Shown: piece by piece, positions 1-8,170 of the stretch
Layout: every line of letters begins with the position of its first letter
Numbering within the stretch: the first letter of the stretch is position 1
Source: Mycoemilia scoparia
Lineage: Eukaryota > Kickxellomycota > Kickxellomycetes > Kickxellales > Kickxellaceae
Direction: 5' to 3'
Length of the DNA: 17,912 nt
Assembly: GCA_027575805.1 (NCBI GenBank)
Contig: JANBPU010000310.1
Span: 1-17,912 of the forward strand
Translations under genes and position numbers: made by a program
Notes under the pieces: model-generated
Told to the model about the DNA's origin: nothing
The model's database searches: none
What the model saw: the letters and a program-made list of their open reading frames with translations, nothing else

Positions 1-93
1 ATAATTATTTGAAGTAGTTGCTAGTTACATGTTTTATATACCTTTATAGAATCTTTAGCTTTTCTTTTAAGCAATAATATTTATCATTCTACA

Positions 94-2568
94 CTATATA
101 TTTGTTATAACTAGGCAGTAAATCGAGCTCCTTATATTCCTAGTATAGTTGAAATAGAAGATAACATCACTAAAGAAATGGTGTTCATGGTCATAGATAT
201 TTGCACTTTGACTTGAATTGGACTGTACCCGGCCATTTGATGGTCTAAATACTTTTGACTTGAGCATAACTTGATCAGCAGCCCTTGCCTGTCGATCCAT
301 ATAGTCACTAGATCCATACTTTTCACTGCCCCTTTCTATCTGTGGATAAATCTCAATGTGGGTTTCCAACAATACATCATCATCAATATTATGAAGAAAG
401 AAGTGGTCATTGATTAGCTTGATAAATTGACAAGGTGTCAAGCTATCAAAATGTATTGATATGTCCTGGATCATATGGGTCTTGGGCCTCCCAATGCATT
501 TGGTTATATCAGCTGGCAATGATAGTGGCATGTCCAATCTGGCTAGGGTATTAGTGGCTGATATATACTCCAAGAGATTACCAGCATGAGCTCCTGGGTT
601 AGATCAAGACTTAAACCTGCGAGTGTAGAACCCTATTGTTCTCTCTAATGGCCGTGAGCTATAGAGGCAGAGGGGACCATAATGCCTGATAATATATCCC
701 ACATGCAGCAGATAGTGTTGTGTTATTTTGAAAACTGACTTATCTATACAGTTATAATTGACCAATGTCTGTAGATGATTTTGCCATGATTCAAAGCAGT
801 GATCAATTTCATCAACCTCAGTACTTGTTATTGACCATTGAAGGGCTAGTGAGCATCCCTTCACAAGTAGTGCAATGGCCTTGGCATCATCTACATCTGG
901 AATCAAGTCGTTGATAATCATTGGAATAACATATACCAGGAAATCAATCCAATCTACTGCTCAAAAATACCCAGGCTTGTTTGCAATATCTTTCTCAATT
1001 CCATAAAACAATGTAGGGATATTTGGCCTGGATTCAATCATAGATTCTGATATCAACTTGATATCTCTTGATGGCAGAGACATATGAACTGTATTGGTAT
1101 ATTTTCCTTGCAAAATGTTCCAAAGTGTTCTCGCAACACCATGTCCAAACAAATGCATTTCATCTAAGCCAAAAAATGCTGGGCCTGTAAACAACTTGTG
1201 ATTGGCAAATAGACAAGATGAATTCAATCTGTGTTCTGGGTCACTGTTGAGGAAATCTAACGATGATCGCAAATCAATTGAAAAGTTGGACTTCATAAAG
1301 TACATTCCACCTCTAGTACCACTTACTCCCTTGATCTTACAAATCCGGCATCCATGGCTACATGTGTGGCCTGAGTGGTTAATCATCTTTGAAACTGCTG
1401 GGATATCACCAGTTACCATAGCCAAGTGGGCTTTGATATGAATTGGATCTTGATCTGAAAAGCAAAATATAACACCATGCTCCTCCAATCGTTTTAGTTC
1501 ATTATGGATTGGTATTAGGAAACTATCCAGATCAGTTGGTTGTCGTGGGCCTGGAATGATGCAGTACTGCAACATGAACTCACTTTTGTAACGGAGATGA
1601 TGGGGGAGATCCATCAGTGTGAAATGCACAAGTGTCAATGACATTGAAGACCCCTTGAATGGATTGAATCCATCCAAGTGCATCATCAGTGTCAATTGAC
1701 ACTTGTTGGCATATATAGAATGCTGGCCATCAAATACATTGCCATCAAATATAGTTGAATACTTTTTTGGTATTGAGTAGTCATGGAAAGATGATCGCAA
1801 AAGTATTGGCTGTAGACTGGGATGGCATACAATGGTAGCAAGTTGATCAGTGATTGGAAGGTACTTGATAGTAGATATCAGGTATTGTATATTACTATTT
1901 GAGCTGTTTCTCTTATATGCTGGTTTTCCACATCTGGTACAATGACTTTCACCATTGGCAAGAAGCATACATCCATCCTTGCAGCAAACCATGATACTCG
2001 GCTTCATGGATCCATAATTTTTGATGTATGTTATTGTGTCATGTTGCGATAAGAGCTGATGTTCAAAGATACTTATTGACTTGAGAAAAGAGTTGAAAAA
2101 CTGGACTAGCGATCTGTGGGCCTCACGAGAAAGAGAATGCTTCAATACCAACAACATTAACTGAATACTAGCTCTGTGCGAGGGGTTGGTTGATACCTGT
2201 GGTGGGTCTATATCTTTGATCATTGGTTGACAATTGTCCGCTGTTGTAGAGTTTATAAAGATCTCTGGCTCACTATCCCTATCACTACTCCATCCATAAT
2301 TGTCATCGCTGGTTTCATCATCAGTAGCAACAAACTCATCCTCGGCTTCATGGTTGGATGAAAATGCATCATTATAAAATTGGTCTTGGATATCCTCAGG
2401 GGCAAAGTTGGATTCAACATCAGCATTGTTTTGGTTAATAAAGCTACCCCACATATTTGCTACATGGTTAAAACGGCACTTCTTTTCATGTCTTACTAGT
2501 CTAGAGGGGAATATTACTTCATGACAATATAGGCATCTTTTGCGCTTATTTGAAGGGGAGTTAATCAT
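94..2568 (-). pseudogene. Tnp2-like CACTA transposase, interrupted by two in-frame TGA codons
   Basis: This should be the DDE-type transposase that cuts and moves the element. From the first ATG (2566-2568) one frame stays open for 824 codons to a TAG at 94-96, except for TGA at 961-963 (codon 536) and 604-606 (codon 655). Visible features are an N-terminal C-x2-C-x11-H-x3-C zinc finger (residues 12-31), an acidic linker, a zinc-ribbon-like Cys cluster, LDGFNPF near residue 296, CSHGCRICKIKG near 405 and FFGLDEMHLFGHG near 468. These fit the Tnp2 family, and the Asp/Glu in them are candidate catalytic residues. Conserved-looking sequence resumes directly after each stop: AVDWIDFL after the first and SNPGAHAGNLLEY after the second. 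RPLERTIGFYTRR lies just before the second. The stop at 94 may be a further lesion or a missed intron. An earlier ORF extension to 2622 starts at TTG and was not used. Confidence 0.82.
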
Positions 2569-2837
2569 TTTTGCATTGAAGTTCAAAGATATAAAATAAA
2601 GTATTGATAAAGTATTGCTCAAATATTGTGTGTGAAAATTTTGTGTAAAAAACTTCTTTATCGCTGATGATCTTGATTAATCTTGATCATGTGTGCACAC
2701 ACATAGCTGTGATGAGCGAGGAAAAAGAAAAACTTGGAGAAAAAATCAAAGAACCACACACACTTGCAAGGAGATTTAAATGCCGTCATGTTGTACTTCA
2801 TGATATGCTCATTTCTTTACTTTCGTTTTTCCTACTT
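2569..2837. promoter_or_regulatory. Bidirectional promoter region between the two transposon genes
   Basis: This 269-bp stretch separates the divergent ATGs of the transposase and the companion gene. On the minus strand a TTTATATC TATA-like site lies about 20 bases upstream of the transposase ATG. The region holds a perfect 12-bp palindrome TGTGTGCACACA (2690-2701) and two close copies of ATCTTGAT near 2670-2686. A CT-rich leader ends just before the rightward ATG at 2838. The upstream in-frame ATGs at 2667 and 2712 could extend the companion protein, but the sequence there looks like leader. Confidence 0.45.
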
Positions 2838-4094
2838 ATGAGTAATCAACAAGTCCTTGATGCTATCTGTGAGTTCTCATCCAGGTTAGATGAGCTTCAA
2901 GAGGCAATTCAGCCTATACCAACAAGCAGCACTAATATGACTCTTCGTGAAGAGTTAGCACCGCTGAATAATATGCTAATGGAAATAGCAGGTCGCATTG
3001 GTTTGAGGCAGGTAGTTCAGTCAGGAACAGTGAGCAGTTCACAGGTATGATGTATATCGCTATGTTAATATGAACAAAATGTATATGCTGTTTTTGATCA
3101 ACCATGAAGCCTATGTATTATTGGTCTAGTTTTCAACGGTTCTACGTGATATTGAACCACTATTACCCAGTGGGGGAAATAGTCATGGTCTGTATGGTTA
3201 TCAGTGTTCTGATATATTCAAATACATCACTGATAATACTTTATATCCCAATGACTATCCTGGTGGCTTCAACAAAGTCTGGACCGATCTTCGCGAGTGG
3301 GCAAACACTAGTACTCATCTGGGCATCAACCAAATACTGGAAAGCAATACAACAGCATCTATCAGGTGGAGTAAAGCTCCACATAGCATCAAAGCACAGC
3401 AGGTTTCATTCCTCGAAGAGCTTGCAGCCAAACATAAGGTTGCTCTGAATAGGGTAAAGGATCAGTGGCTCACTGAATGGATACTCCATAAGAGCTGGGC
3501 GAATATATGTGATAATAGGACCAGAAGGATGAGTAAGTTATAATCACTATTGCATATTATTTTTATATCACTGATCTAATACATATATCTTTTGTGTATA
3601 CAGAGAAAATCAATGCACCTGAAAGAAGCAGAAGAATTATTGCTTCATCGATCACCCAAAATGCACTTTCCCCTTCATCCAGCCAAGATACACTTGCTGC
3701 TTCATTGATCACCAAAAATGCCATTTCACCTACTTTGCGAAGACAGCGAATACTAACTGCTGTCAGAGGAAGAAATCGTCGAAACCAACGATCACAGGGT
3801 AATAGCTATCATCTTCAACCATATCAGTGACAAATACCACAGTGCAATAGCAGCGATGATGATCAAAGGTTTAGTGACTTATTTCTAATTCAATATAATG
3901 ATTATACTGATATTGATATTTGATGCTTTATTTTTATAAAAATACTATGAACTAGAAACAACGATTATGATAACTATGAGATTCTCAATAATGATAAGTT
4001 TCGTAATATGCCAACCCTACAAATATCGATACCTATAAGACCAACAAATGATTTAGCTTATTATGAACAAAACGGAAGAGAAAGTGATCATTAA
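2838..4094 (+). pseudogene. Four-exon CACTA companion protein (TnpA-like position), one in-frame TGA
   Basis: My exon model is 2838-3044, 3130-3532, 3604-3868 and 3956-4094. The introns are GTATGA...CTAG, GTAAGT...TACAG (with CTGATCTAAT as a likely branch region) and GTTTAG...CTAG. All phases agree (0, 1, 2) and the total is 338 codons ending in TAA. The only break is a TGA at 3828-3830 (codon 279), after which the frame stays open as QIPQCNSSDDDQ and joins exon 4 in phase. The protein has a coiled-coil-like N-terminus, a Trp-rich centre (residues ~70-200) and a basic Arg/Asn-rich stretch (~205-275), which suits nucleic-acid binding. I do not recognise a family. In CACTA elements the second gene usually binds subterminal repeats; that role here is inferred from position only. 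If the TGA is a true stop, the product is 278 aa. Confidence 0.68.
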
Positions 4095-4231
4095 TAGGAT
4101 TTGAAGAATTTTGCAGTTTTATTAGTATGTTTTGATCAATAAATAGTTCTAATCTAATGATGATTAAATAGTGGTACCAATGGTAATATGGTAACAGGTA
4201 ACAGAATGATACCAAAATATAGATAAATAAC

Positions 4232-4348
4232 AAAACGATTTTGTCGTTGTAATCAATGATTTAATCATTTTTGAAATAACGACTATTTCCAAAAGTCGTT
4301 TTTTAATAACAATGATTAAGTCGTTGAATACAATGACAAAATCATTTT
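4232..4348. repeat. Palindromic subterminal repeat block of the CACTA element
   Basis: The two halves of this ~117-bp block are reverse complements of each other. The left arm starts AAAACGATTTTGTCGTTG, and the right arm read on the minus strand starts AAAATGATTTTGTCATTG. The motifs TCGTTG/TCATTG, ATGATT/ACGACT and AACGACT recur in both orientations. Several arm differences are CG in one arm against TG or CA in the other. Subterminal repeats of this kind are where CACTA accessory proteins bind. Confidence 0.65.
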
Positions 4349-4363
4349 AACATTGCCATAGTG
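4330..4363 (-). repeat. Candidate right terminal inverted repeat of the CACTA element
   Basis: Read on the minus strand from 4363 the sequence begins CACTATGGCAATG and runs into the subterminal block. The plus strand therefore ends in TAGTG, as expected for a CACTA terminus. The next three bases are TAA, a possible target duplication. The partner end is not in the window, so neither the TIR length nor the duplication can be confirmed. Confidence 0.55.
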
Positions 4364-4377
4364 TAATAAAAGACAAG

Positions 4378-4493
4378 TGAGGATTACAATCCTCAGATCA
4401 TAATCCTGATTGATCTAAAATTACTCTGATCAACTTTCAGTTGATCAGAGTGATCCTGAATCATTCAGGACAGACCATGTGGGCTATGGCCCA
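4378..4493. repeat. Array of short perfect hairpins just outside the CACTA end
   Basis: At least four perfect stem-loops lie within 116 bp. They are TGAGGATT/AATCCTCA (4378-4395, 2-nt loop), a 13-bp stem ACTCTGATCAACT with loop TTC (4423-4451), TCCTGAA/TTCAGGA with loop TCA (4454-4470) and TGGGC/GCCCA (4480-4493). GATCA or TGATC occurs five times. The function is unknown. It could be the end of another mobile element or the remains of nested insertions. Confidence 0.6.
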
Positions 4494-4779
4494 ACAATAA
4501 GGATACCTTTATTTCCCCTTTTCCTGCTGAACAAGCAAATTATAATAATTATTAGCAAGATTTTATCATATATTTATTTTAGAATTTAAGAGCTTTTAAG
4601 TCCAACATAGGTTCCTTAACCCAAGTGGCAAAGTTTCACAGCCAAAACTTAATTTTTAAATAAAAAAAACCCAAAGTATCCAACTCATCAAATTATAATC
4701 ATCATGATCATGTAAACCAACAAAATTGTAAAGAAAATTGTAAATTTTTAAATACTTGAGCCTAAAGAAATAATTGTGA
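4494..4779. other. AT-rich intergenic stretch, no gene seen
   Basis: No coding frame or RNA gene is visible. Near 4697-4730 there is a stretch similar to one at 6150-6180 (core ATGTAAAYCAACAAAATTGT), so it belongs to the duplicated or repeated upstream sequence of the two small membrane-protein genes. Confidence 0.4.
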
Positions 4780-4900
4780 ATATGTACAATTATTTTTGAA
4801 GTGTGAACATTTACTAATAAAACTGGACCTAAATCTAGCTGTGACTGCCCCTATAAACACTGGCTAGCAAATTGTACCCTTTAAAAATTATTACCCATAT
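4780..4900 (-). repeat. MITE-like element, copy 1 (inverted relative to copy 2)
   Basis: The left arm starts ATATGTACAATTATTTTTGA and the right arm, read on the minus strand, starts ATATGGGTAATAATTTTT; both match the 28-bp arms of copy 2 (6261-6368). The interior (AAAACTGGAC ... GTGACTGCCCCTATAAA) matches the reverse complement of the interior of copy 2. This copy is more diverged. ATAT lies at both outer edges and may be a target duplication or part of the TIR. Confidence 0.65.
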
Positions 4901-5028
4901 GCCAAAAAATAGTTTTTGGTAGGAAAAAAATAAGTTGCAAACTTTGAAGCCAAAAAATAAAAATAGCAATTGTCTAAAAATAAAAATTGTTTTACATCTT
5001 TCAAGACTCTTTGGTCCTTCCAAACATG

Positions 5029-5036
5029 TATAAAAA
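5029..5036 (+). promoter_or_regulatory. TATA box of small membrane-protein gene A
   Basis: TATAAAAA lies 90 bp upstream of the chosen ATG and is followed by a CT-rich leader. The surrounding bases, from TTGGTCCTTCCA to AAACC, align with the equivalent region of gene B. This supports both the transcription direction and a common origin of the two promoters. Confidence 0.55.
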
Positions 5037-5125
5037 CCTACATTTTCTCTACCAATTCATTTGATAATTACCTAGAATTCACTTACTCTCTCCCCACACA
5101 TACTCTCTCTTATCCATTCCTTCCA

Positions 5126-5638
5126 ATGTCTAATAATAGCTCTAGTCTTCCTACTCCTCCTCCCACTCCCCCCTCTGATCATGAATCCACACAGTCAAAT
5201 GCAATGAAATCTGAGGAGCTTAGTTTCATATTTAAGCTCTTTGCTATTTGCATTGCTATTCCTGCCATCATTGCTATCAATTTTCTATTGTTGATATTCT
5301 TAGCAATCTTTGCAATAATCAAACTGATTTTTCTGTTCATCAAAAGTTGCTTCAGGATTTTTAAGTTTGGTATAAGGATTTTCTGGCTGCCATTTGATAT
5401 TGTCAAGGGCCCAATTGAGTTCTTTATTCTTTGGCAAAAGGAAAAATGCAAAATTGACTGGAAAGAATCTAACTTAACTTTGCTATTCTCTTACTGTAGC
5501 TATCACCTGTTTGTGATTGGTTTTGATGCATTGGTGTGGGTTAGAAATGCTACACTAGGTGAACTTGATGAAGTGAAGCAAAATGTGGAAGGGGAGGAAA
5601 ATATGGAAAGGGAGGAAAATAAACAAAAAAGAGAATAA
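5126..5638 (+). CDS. Small membrane protein A (170 aa), unrecognised family
   Basis: Starting at ATG 5126, the first ATG after a TATA box and CT-rich leader, the protein begins MSNNSSSLPTPPPTPPSDHE (low complexity, Pro/Ser/Thr). One long or two short membrane segments follow (residues ~32-70, Ile/Leu/Phe-rich), then a Phe/Ile/Trp-rich amphipathic stretch, a further hydrophobic segment around SYCSYHLFVIGFDALVW, and an acidic and lysine-rich tail ending KQKRE. An upstream in-frame extension to 4970 has no ATG near its start and crosses the TATA box, so it was rejected. The gene is a tandem neighbour of gene B (6757), with a shared promoter layout, an upstream MITE copy and the same plan of membrane body plus charged tail. 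No function is assigned. Confidence 0.65.
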   Translation: MSNNSSSLPTPPPTPPSDHESTQSNAMKSEELSFIFKLFAICIAIPAIIAINFLLLIFLAIFAIIKLIFLFIKSCFRIFKFGIRIFWLPFDIVKGPIEFFILWQKEKCKIDWKESNLTLLFSYCSYHLFVIGFDALVWVRNATLGELDEVKQNVEGEENMEREENKQKRE

Positions 5639-5800
5639 GTATAAGAATTGGTGTTTAAGTAAGGTGGGTATGGAATAGTATTAGTAGTTTTTATGATACT
5701 ATCCCCCCTTACTCTATTGGTTGTAAGAGAGAAAATTAGGAATGTTTTTATATTACCCTTAACTTTCTTTCTTTACATCTAATAAACCAATTCTAAAGAA
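5639..5800 (+). promoter_or_regulatory. 3' UTR of gene A with nested inverted repeats and AATAAA
   Basis: AGAATTGGT (5644-5652), just after the stop codon, pairs perfectly with ACCAATTCT (5786-5794), which overlaps an AATAAA signal (5781-5786). Nested inside are AGTAAGG (5658-5664) with CCTTACT (5707-5713), and ATAGTAT (5675-5681) with ATACTAT (5696-5702). The whole 3' UTR could fold into one long hairpin. Confidence 0.55.
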
Positions 5801-6260
5801 AAAATACATATAATGTAAAACTATAGTAGTTATTAAAAGTATAGTAGATAAAAATAATTCTTTAGATTTTTGCTCAATCACAAGCTATTTGATATTCAGC
5901 TAACACTTGAACATTCACTAGTTTTGTCTAAGGCCATGCAGGTTCTGACTATATACAAAAAAGCATCTGGGAGAATTTTATACCTCCCCCCTTCCCCTAG
6001 ACAAAATATTAGCAGGTTCCCAAAATTTACATAAAAATAAGTATATAAGTTGAGGCCAGAATATAGCAACACACTATACACTTCATCACAAATGGTAAAA
6101 TATTACAAGTTTGTTTTTTTGATAAAAAACACAAAATAAAAAAATCCAATCATAATAATCATGTAAATCAACAAAATTGTGCCCTTTGTATAGTCCCCCA
6201 CAAAAAAAATTGTAAAATATCAATGTTTATTCACCTGTATATAAAATATTCAACTTTATC
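5801..6260. other. Intergenic between genes A and B, no gene seen
   Basis: This stretch is AT-rich with no supported coding frame; a 61-codon minus-strand ORF at 5896-6081 lacks any family features. The part at 6144-6182 shares the core ATGTAAAYCAACAAAATTGT with the region upstream of gene A, in the same orientation. A looser match lies at 11763-11790. Confidence 0.4.
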
Positions 6261-6368
6261 ATATGGGCAATAATTTTTGAAGAGTGAATATTTATAGGGG
6301 CAATCACAGTCAAGTGGATGTCCAGTTTTACTAGTAAACTTTCACCCTTCAAAAATTATTGCCCATAT
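6261..6368 (+). repeat. MITE-like element, copy 2
   Basis: The left arm ATATGGGCAATAATTTTTGA... (6261-6288) and the reverse complement of the right arm (6341-6368) are identical over 28 bp except for one base. The 52-bp interior corresponds, reverse-complemented, to the interior of copy 1. There is no coding capacity. ATAT lies at both edges. Size, near-perfect TIRs and two copies fit a miniature inverted-repeat transposable element. Confidence 0.72.
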
Positions 6369-6503
6369 AGTAAGTTGAAAAGTTTAGAATTAAAAATCAA
6401 AAGCATTTAAACTAAAAATATTGTTCCAATCTGGCAATTTTGAGCAATGCCAAACAGGTGGCTAGATTTCACAAGACTTTAAGCAATATTTATCCCCAGG
6501 AGT

Positions 6504-6568
6504 AGTTGCATATGGAATGGCTCATGACTGTGCCAAAATCTGTGGGCCCATTTCTGCCTACGATATGC
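6504..6568 (+). repeat. Dispersed promoter-proximal repeat, copy 1
   Basis: About 65 bp, AGTTGCATATGGAATGG through TGTGCCAAAATCTG and GGGCCCATTTCTGCCTAC to ATGC, matches the minus strand of 10165-10098 with few changes. It ends ~27 bp before a TATA box here, and a similar spacing holds for the other copy. It is either a shared promoter module or a repeat inserted at two promoters. Confidence 0.6.
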
Positions 6569-6594
6569 TTTATCCCAAATGGGGTCTTACCAGA

Positions 6595-6602
6595 TATATA
6601 AA
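6595..6602 (+). promoter_or_regulatory. TATA box of small membrane-protein gene B
   Basis: TATATAAA is followed by ACC and a CT-rich leader, 155 bp before the chosen ATG. The block GGGGTCTTACCAGATATATA aligns with the gene A promoter. Confidence 0.5.
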
Positions 6603-6756
6603 CCAATATTTCCACCTCTCTTTGTTTAAAATATCACTTGGAATTTACACACTTTTCTACCCACTTCTCTACCAACTTTTATCCATCTTTTCAAGTATCA
6701 TCTTCCATTCACCACCAACACACTTCTCTCGTCCTCCTACTCCTCTCACAAACATC

Positions 6757-7188
6757 ATGGAAATAAAGAATTTACCTGGTTATAGCTTGATAGCTCAAGC
6801 CTTTGAATTCTTACTCATCGCCATAGGTATTCTTGAGCAGTGGAGTCAAAAATCAAGCAATGACAGACTTAATGATCTACTTCGTCTGGTCTATTTGTTT
6901 TTGTGCAAGATTTTTGACATCCTCATCTCGAAATTCTGGAGGGTTTTTTATGCCTATCGTGGTTGGATTATAGCGATAATTCGTTGGCTATTGGCACATT
7001 GCTCAATCGGAAAAACGGTTGTCAATCCCATTGTGGGGTGCATTTATTACACCTTTTATCAGTTGCCTTTGTTAATTTTTTCTTCTCTGGTTATTAGTGA
7101 AGAATACAGGTCGGATAGTAACAAAGAAATGGGTGTGGAATATGAAATGGAAACGACATTGAAGGGAAAAGACAAAGCCAGAAAATAA
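6757..7188 (+). CDS. Small membrane protein B (143 aa), tandem partner of protein A
   Basis: Starting at ATG 6757 (MEIKNLPGYSLIAQAFEFLL), the protein has several hydrophobic stretches around residues 10-26, 40-65, 70-85 and 90-115, with many Trp, Tyr and Phe. It ends in a charged Glu/Lys tail (KGKDKARK). The open frame extends upstream to an ATG at 6517, but that part contains the TATA box. The bases before ATG 6757 (TCCTCCTACTCCT) match the Pro/Thr-coding 5' end of gene A, whose ATG has no counterpart here, so gene B may have lost its original start and moved downstream. The function is unknown. Homology to A rests on shared promoter, layout and composition more than on clear residue identity. 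Confidence 0.58.
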   Translation: MEIKNLPGYSLIAQAFEFLLIAIGILEQWSQKSSNDRLNDLLRLVYLFLCKIFDILISKFWRVFYAYRGWIIAIIRWLLAHCSIGKTVVNPIVGCIYYTFYQLPLLIFSSLVISEEYRSDSNKEMGVEYEMETTLKGKDKARK

Positions 7189-7320
7189 GAGAAGATGTAG
7201 ATACCAATTATGTGGAAGATAAATTCCATTTCTTCCATAGAAAGAGAGAGAGAAAGTAAGGAAAGTTTTCATTTTTCTTTTTATGTTCCTCTCTACCTCT
7301 ACATCTTCCAATAAACATTT
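7189..7320 (+). promoter_or_regulatory. 3' UTR of gene B bracketed by an inverted repeat, with AATAAA
   Basis: GAAGATGTAG (7191-7200), directly after the stop codon, pairs perfectly with CTACATCTTC (7299-7308), two bases before an AATAAA signal (7311-7316). A second pair, TGGAAGA (7213-7219) and TCTTCCA (7231-7237), is nested inside. The sequence differs from the gene A 3' UTR but the arrangement is the same. Confidence 0.5.
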
Positions 7321-7515
7321 TTTCCAAGCAACATCCATTTGTATAATTAGTTGATTATACAATTACATTACTAAAAATGGATATAAATTCAAATTAATAT
7401 GTTAAATTTTATATAGTATAATAGTTCTATATACGCAAATATTCAAACACAAAATTTCTCATATCCATAAAACTAAAAAATCAAGAGCTTATAAAATTCC
7501 ATAAAAAATCTCAAA

Positions 7516-8134
7516 TCAGTACTTACAACTCAAATCAATATTTCTGGATTCATCAAAAGCTATCAAAATTCTAATCAAAGCACTAATTTCAGTTTGTTTA
7601 TAATACTTCTTGTAGTTGTCAGTTCTATAATACGATCCAACAATTTTTTGTAACATATACTCGCAGACCATTTGGAATCGATCTGTAAATTCTGTTTCCA
7701 ATCCTCTGTCACCTTCGGGGTTCTGATAAACGAATTTTTCGATATAGTCTATGAAGTGGCCATAGGTTTCTTGAGGTGTCATTTTATTTGCGTTTTCACC
7801 ACTATTACCATCATTATTACCACTACTATTGCTGCCTTCAGCACCAGTTGTTGTAGAGTTCATATTTTTCTGATGTTGATGACCAAATTGTTGACAAAAT
7901 CCCAAAAACACTCTGTTAATAACCAAACATGATTGATCCAAAATATCGTAATCACATTTACCACCCAAAAAATCAATATGGGCTTTTATTACAATCATAA
8001 TAAACGTGGTCATTATATGCAGGCGTCTAAACGGCGCTACAGGAGGGGATGTGGTGGTGGTGGGCATTTGGTCAATTAAATTGGCTTCTTTCATGATATC
8101 ACCATAATCATTCTTATTGACTCTGGAGGAAGAT

Positions 8135-8170
<36 letters not shown>

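Larger units (their letters stand above)
1..4363. mobile_element. CACTA-type (EnSpm/CMC) DNA transposon, right part; left end outside the window
   Basis: A leftward Tnp2-like transposase and a divergent rightward companion gene share a ~270-bp intergenic region. This is followed on the right by a palindromic subterminal block and a terminus that reads CACTATGGCAATGTTAAAAT inward from 4363. CACTA elements are known for CACTA...TAGTG ends, subterminal repeats bound by an accessory protein, and 3-bp target duplications; the three bases after the end are TAA. No matching left end is visible, so the element should continue left of base 1. Both genes carry in-frame TGA codons, so this copy looks inactive. 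The element class is supported by protein motifs and layout; the exact right boundary is an inference. Confidence 0.75.

Noticed and set aside
92..97. CACTAT at 92 as the left end of the CACTA element
   Set aside because: Only six bases match the right terminus, the following bases differ, the flanking triplets (CTA and TAA) are not a duplication, and it would fall inside the end of the transposase frame.
949..965. GTATTTTTGAGCAG across the 961 TGA as an intron
   Set aside because: It would be only 14 nt, far below a usable intron, and coding is continuous on both sides.
3798..3842. A 44-nt intron (GTAATA...CCACAG) that would remove the TGA at 3828
   Set aside because: The phases do not match; joining gives a TAG after two codons.
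4970..5125. N-terminal extension of small membrane protein A
   Set aside because: It has no ATG near its start and runs through the TATA box, so it should be untranscribed or leader.
5896..6081. 61-codon minus-strand ORF between genes A and B
   Set aside because: No promoter, family features or conserved neighbour; its length is expected by chance in AT-rich DNA.
6517..6756. Upstream ATG extension of small membrane protein B
   Set aside because: It begins inside the dispersed repeat and spans the TATA box.
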